From positions 121,536 to 185,535 of the forward strand of contig JAQUAX010000006.1 in assembly GCA_028687035.1 (NCBI GenBank): a DNA stretch of 64,000 nt, given 5' to 3'. This document shows positions 63,924 through 64,000 of this stretch, piece by piece. Made by a program: the position numbers and the translations under genes. The DNA is from Dechloromonas sp. (GTDB lineage Bacteria > Pseudomonadota > Gammaproteobacteria > Burkholderiales > Rhodocyclaceae). Each line of letters starts with the position of its first letter. Positions within the stretch are counted from its first letter, which is position 1. The notes beneath the pieces are model-generated. The model made no database searches, was not told the origin of the DNA, and saw nothing but the letters and a program-made list of their open reading frames with translations.

Positions 63924-64000
63924 GTCTGGCGTTGACCTACTTTCGCGAGCGGAAGCTCACTATCATTGGCGCGACTCTGTTTCACGGTCCTGTTCGGGAT
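63924..64000 (-). rRNA. rrf: 5S ribosomal RNA, 3' part
   Basis: The minus strand reads ATCCCGAACAGGACCGTGAA and ends GAAAGTAGGTCAACGCCAGAC, the conserved 3' two thirds of 5S rRNA. The 5' end and the rest of the rRNA operon are beyond base 64000. Confidence 0.95.

Noticed and set aside
63705..63935. A 76-residue ORF over the SRP RNA
   Set aside because: It lies antisense to a conserved RNA gene and has no homology.

Overview
The window is GC-rich chromosomal DNA from a betaproteobacterium, most likely of the order Rhodocyclales. This rests on gene content and order: petABC next to sspA-sspB, fimV-truA-trpF-trpB-trpA, leuC-entericidin-leuD-leuB-asd, aroC-MFS, and dnaX-ybaB-recR beside an rRNA operon end. 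Genus-level placement is inference. Most genes are on the minus strand and packed into operons with 1-4 base stop/start overlaps.

Layout: 1-6456 (minus) holds fimV, an EcfT-like membrane protein, truA, trpF, trpB and the start of trpA. 6563-14277 (minus) holds asd, leuBDC with an embedded small lipoprotein, an MFS transporter, a YdcH-family protein, aroC and a CBS-domain protein. 14395-17380 holds an XRE-type regulator, a radical SAM protein, queD and a patatin-like lipase.

17441-25614 is an 8.2-kb integrated element. It lies inside a tRNA-Ser(UGA) gene, split at the anticodon loop: the 3' part is at 17394-17449, the 5' part at 25606-25646, with a 9-bp direct repeat between. The element carries a tyrosine integrase, a structured leader RNA, an AlpA-like regulator, a DUF3987 replication-type ATPase, a DUF5681 (small-terminase-like) protein, several small ORFs and a trypsin-like protease. 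It also carries a complete but diverged tRNA-Ser(UGA) just inside its right end. This looks like a PICI-like phage satellite that breaks an essential tRNA and brings the replacement.

25756-39670 is core housekeeping DNA: a BI-1 protein, rlmD, bamC, dapA, tilS, accA, a DNA glycosylase, two HDOD proteins, an MBL hydrolase, an MFS transporter and uup. At 39756-41930, tRNA-Arg(CCU) overlaps antisense the end of a two-gene sugar cassette made of a GDP-mannose 3,5-epimerase-like protein and a glycosyltransferase.

43304-57184 is a nitrate assimilation regulon: narX/narL-like two-component genes, nrtABD transport, nasT, cbiX, nirBD, ybiB and nasA. Sigma-54 promoters are readable before nasA, nirB and nrtA. 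The nrtA leader contains two hexaloop hairpins and an intrinsic terminator, fitting antitermination by the ANTAR protein NasT. Nitrate is imported by NrtABD, reduced by NasA and then NirBD, and CbiX probably supports siroheme supply to NirB.

57250-64000 holds sspBA, the cytochrome bc1 genes petABC, recR, ybaB, dnaX, the small SRP RNA and the 3' part of a 5S rRNA gene.
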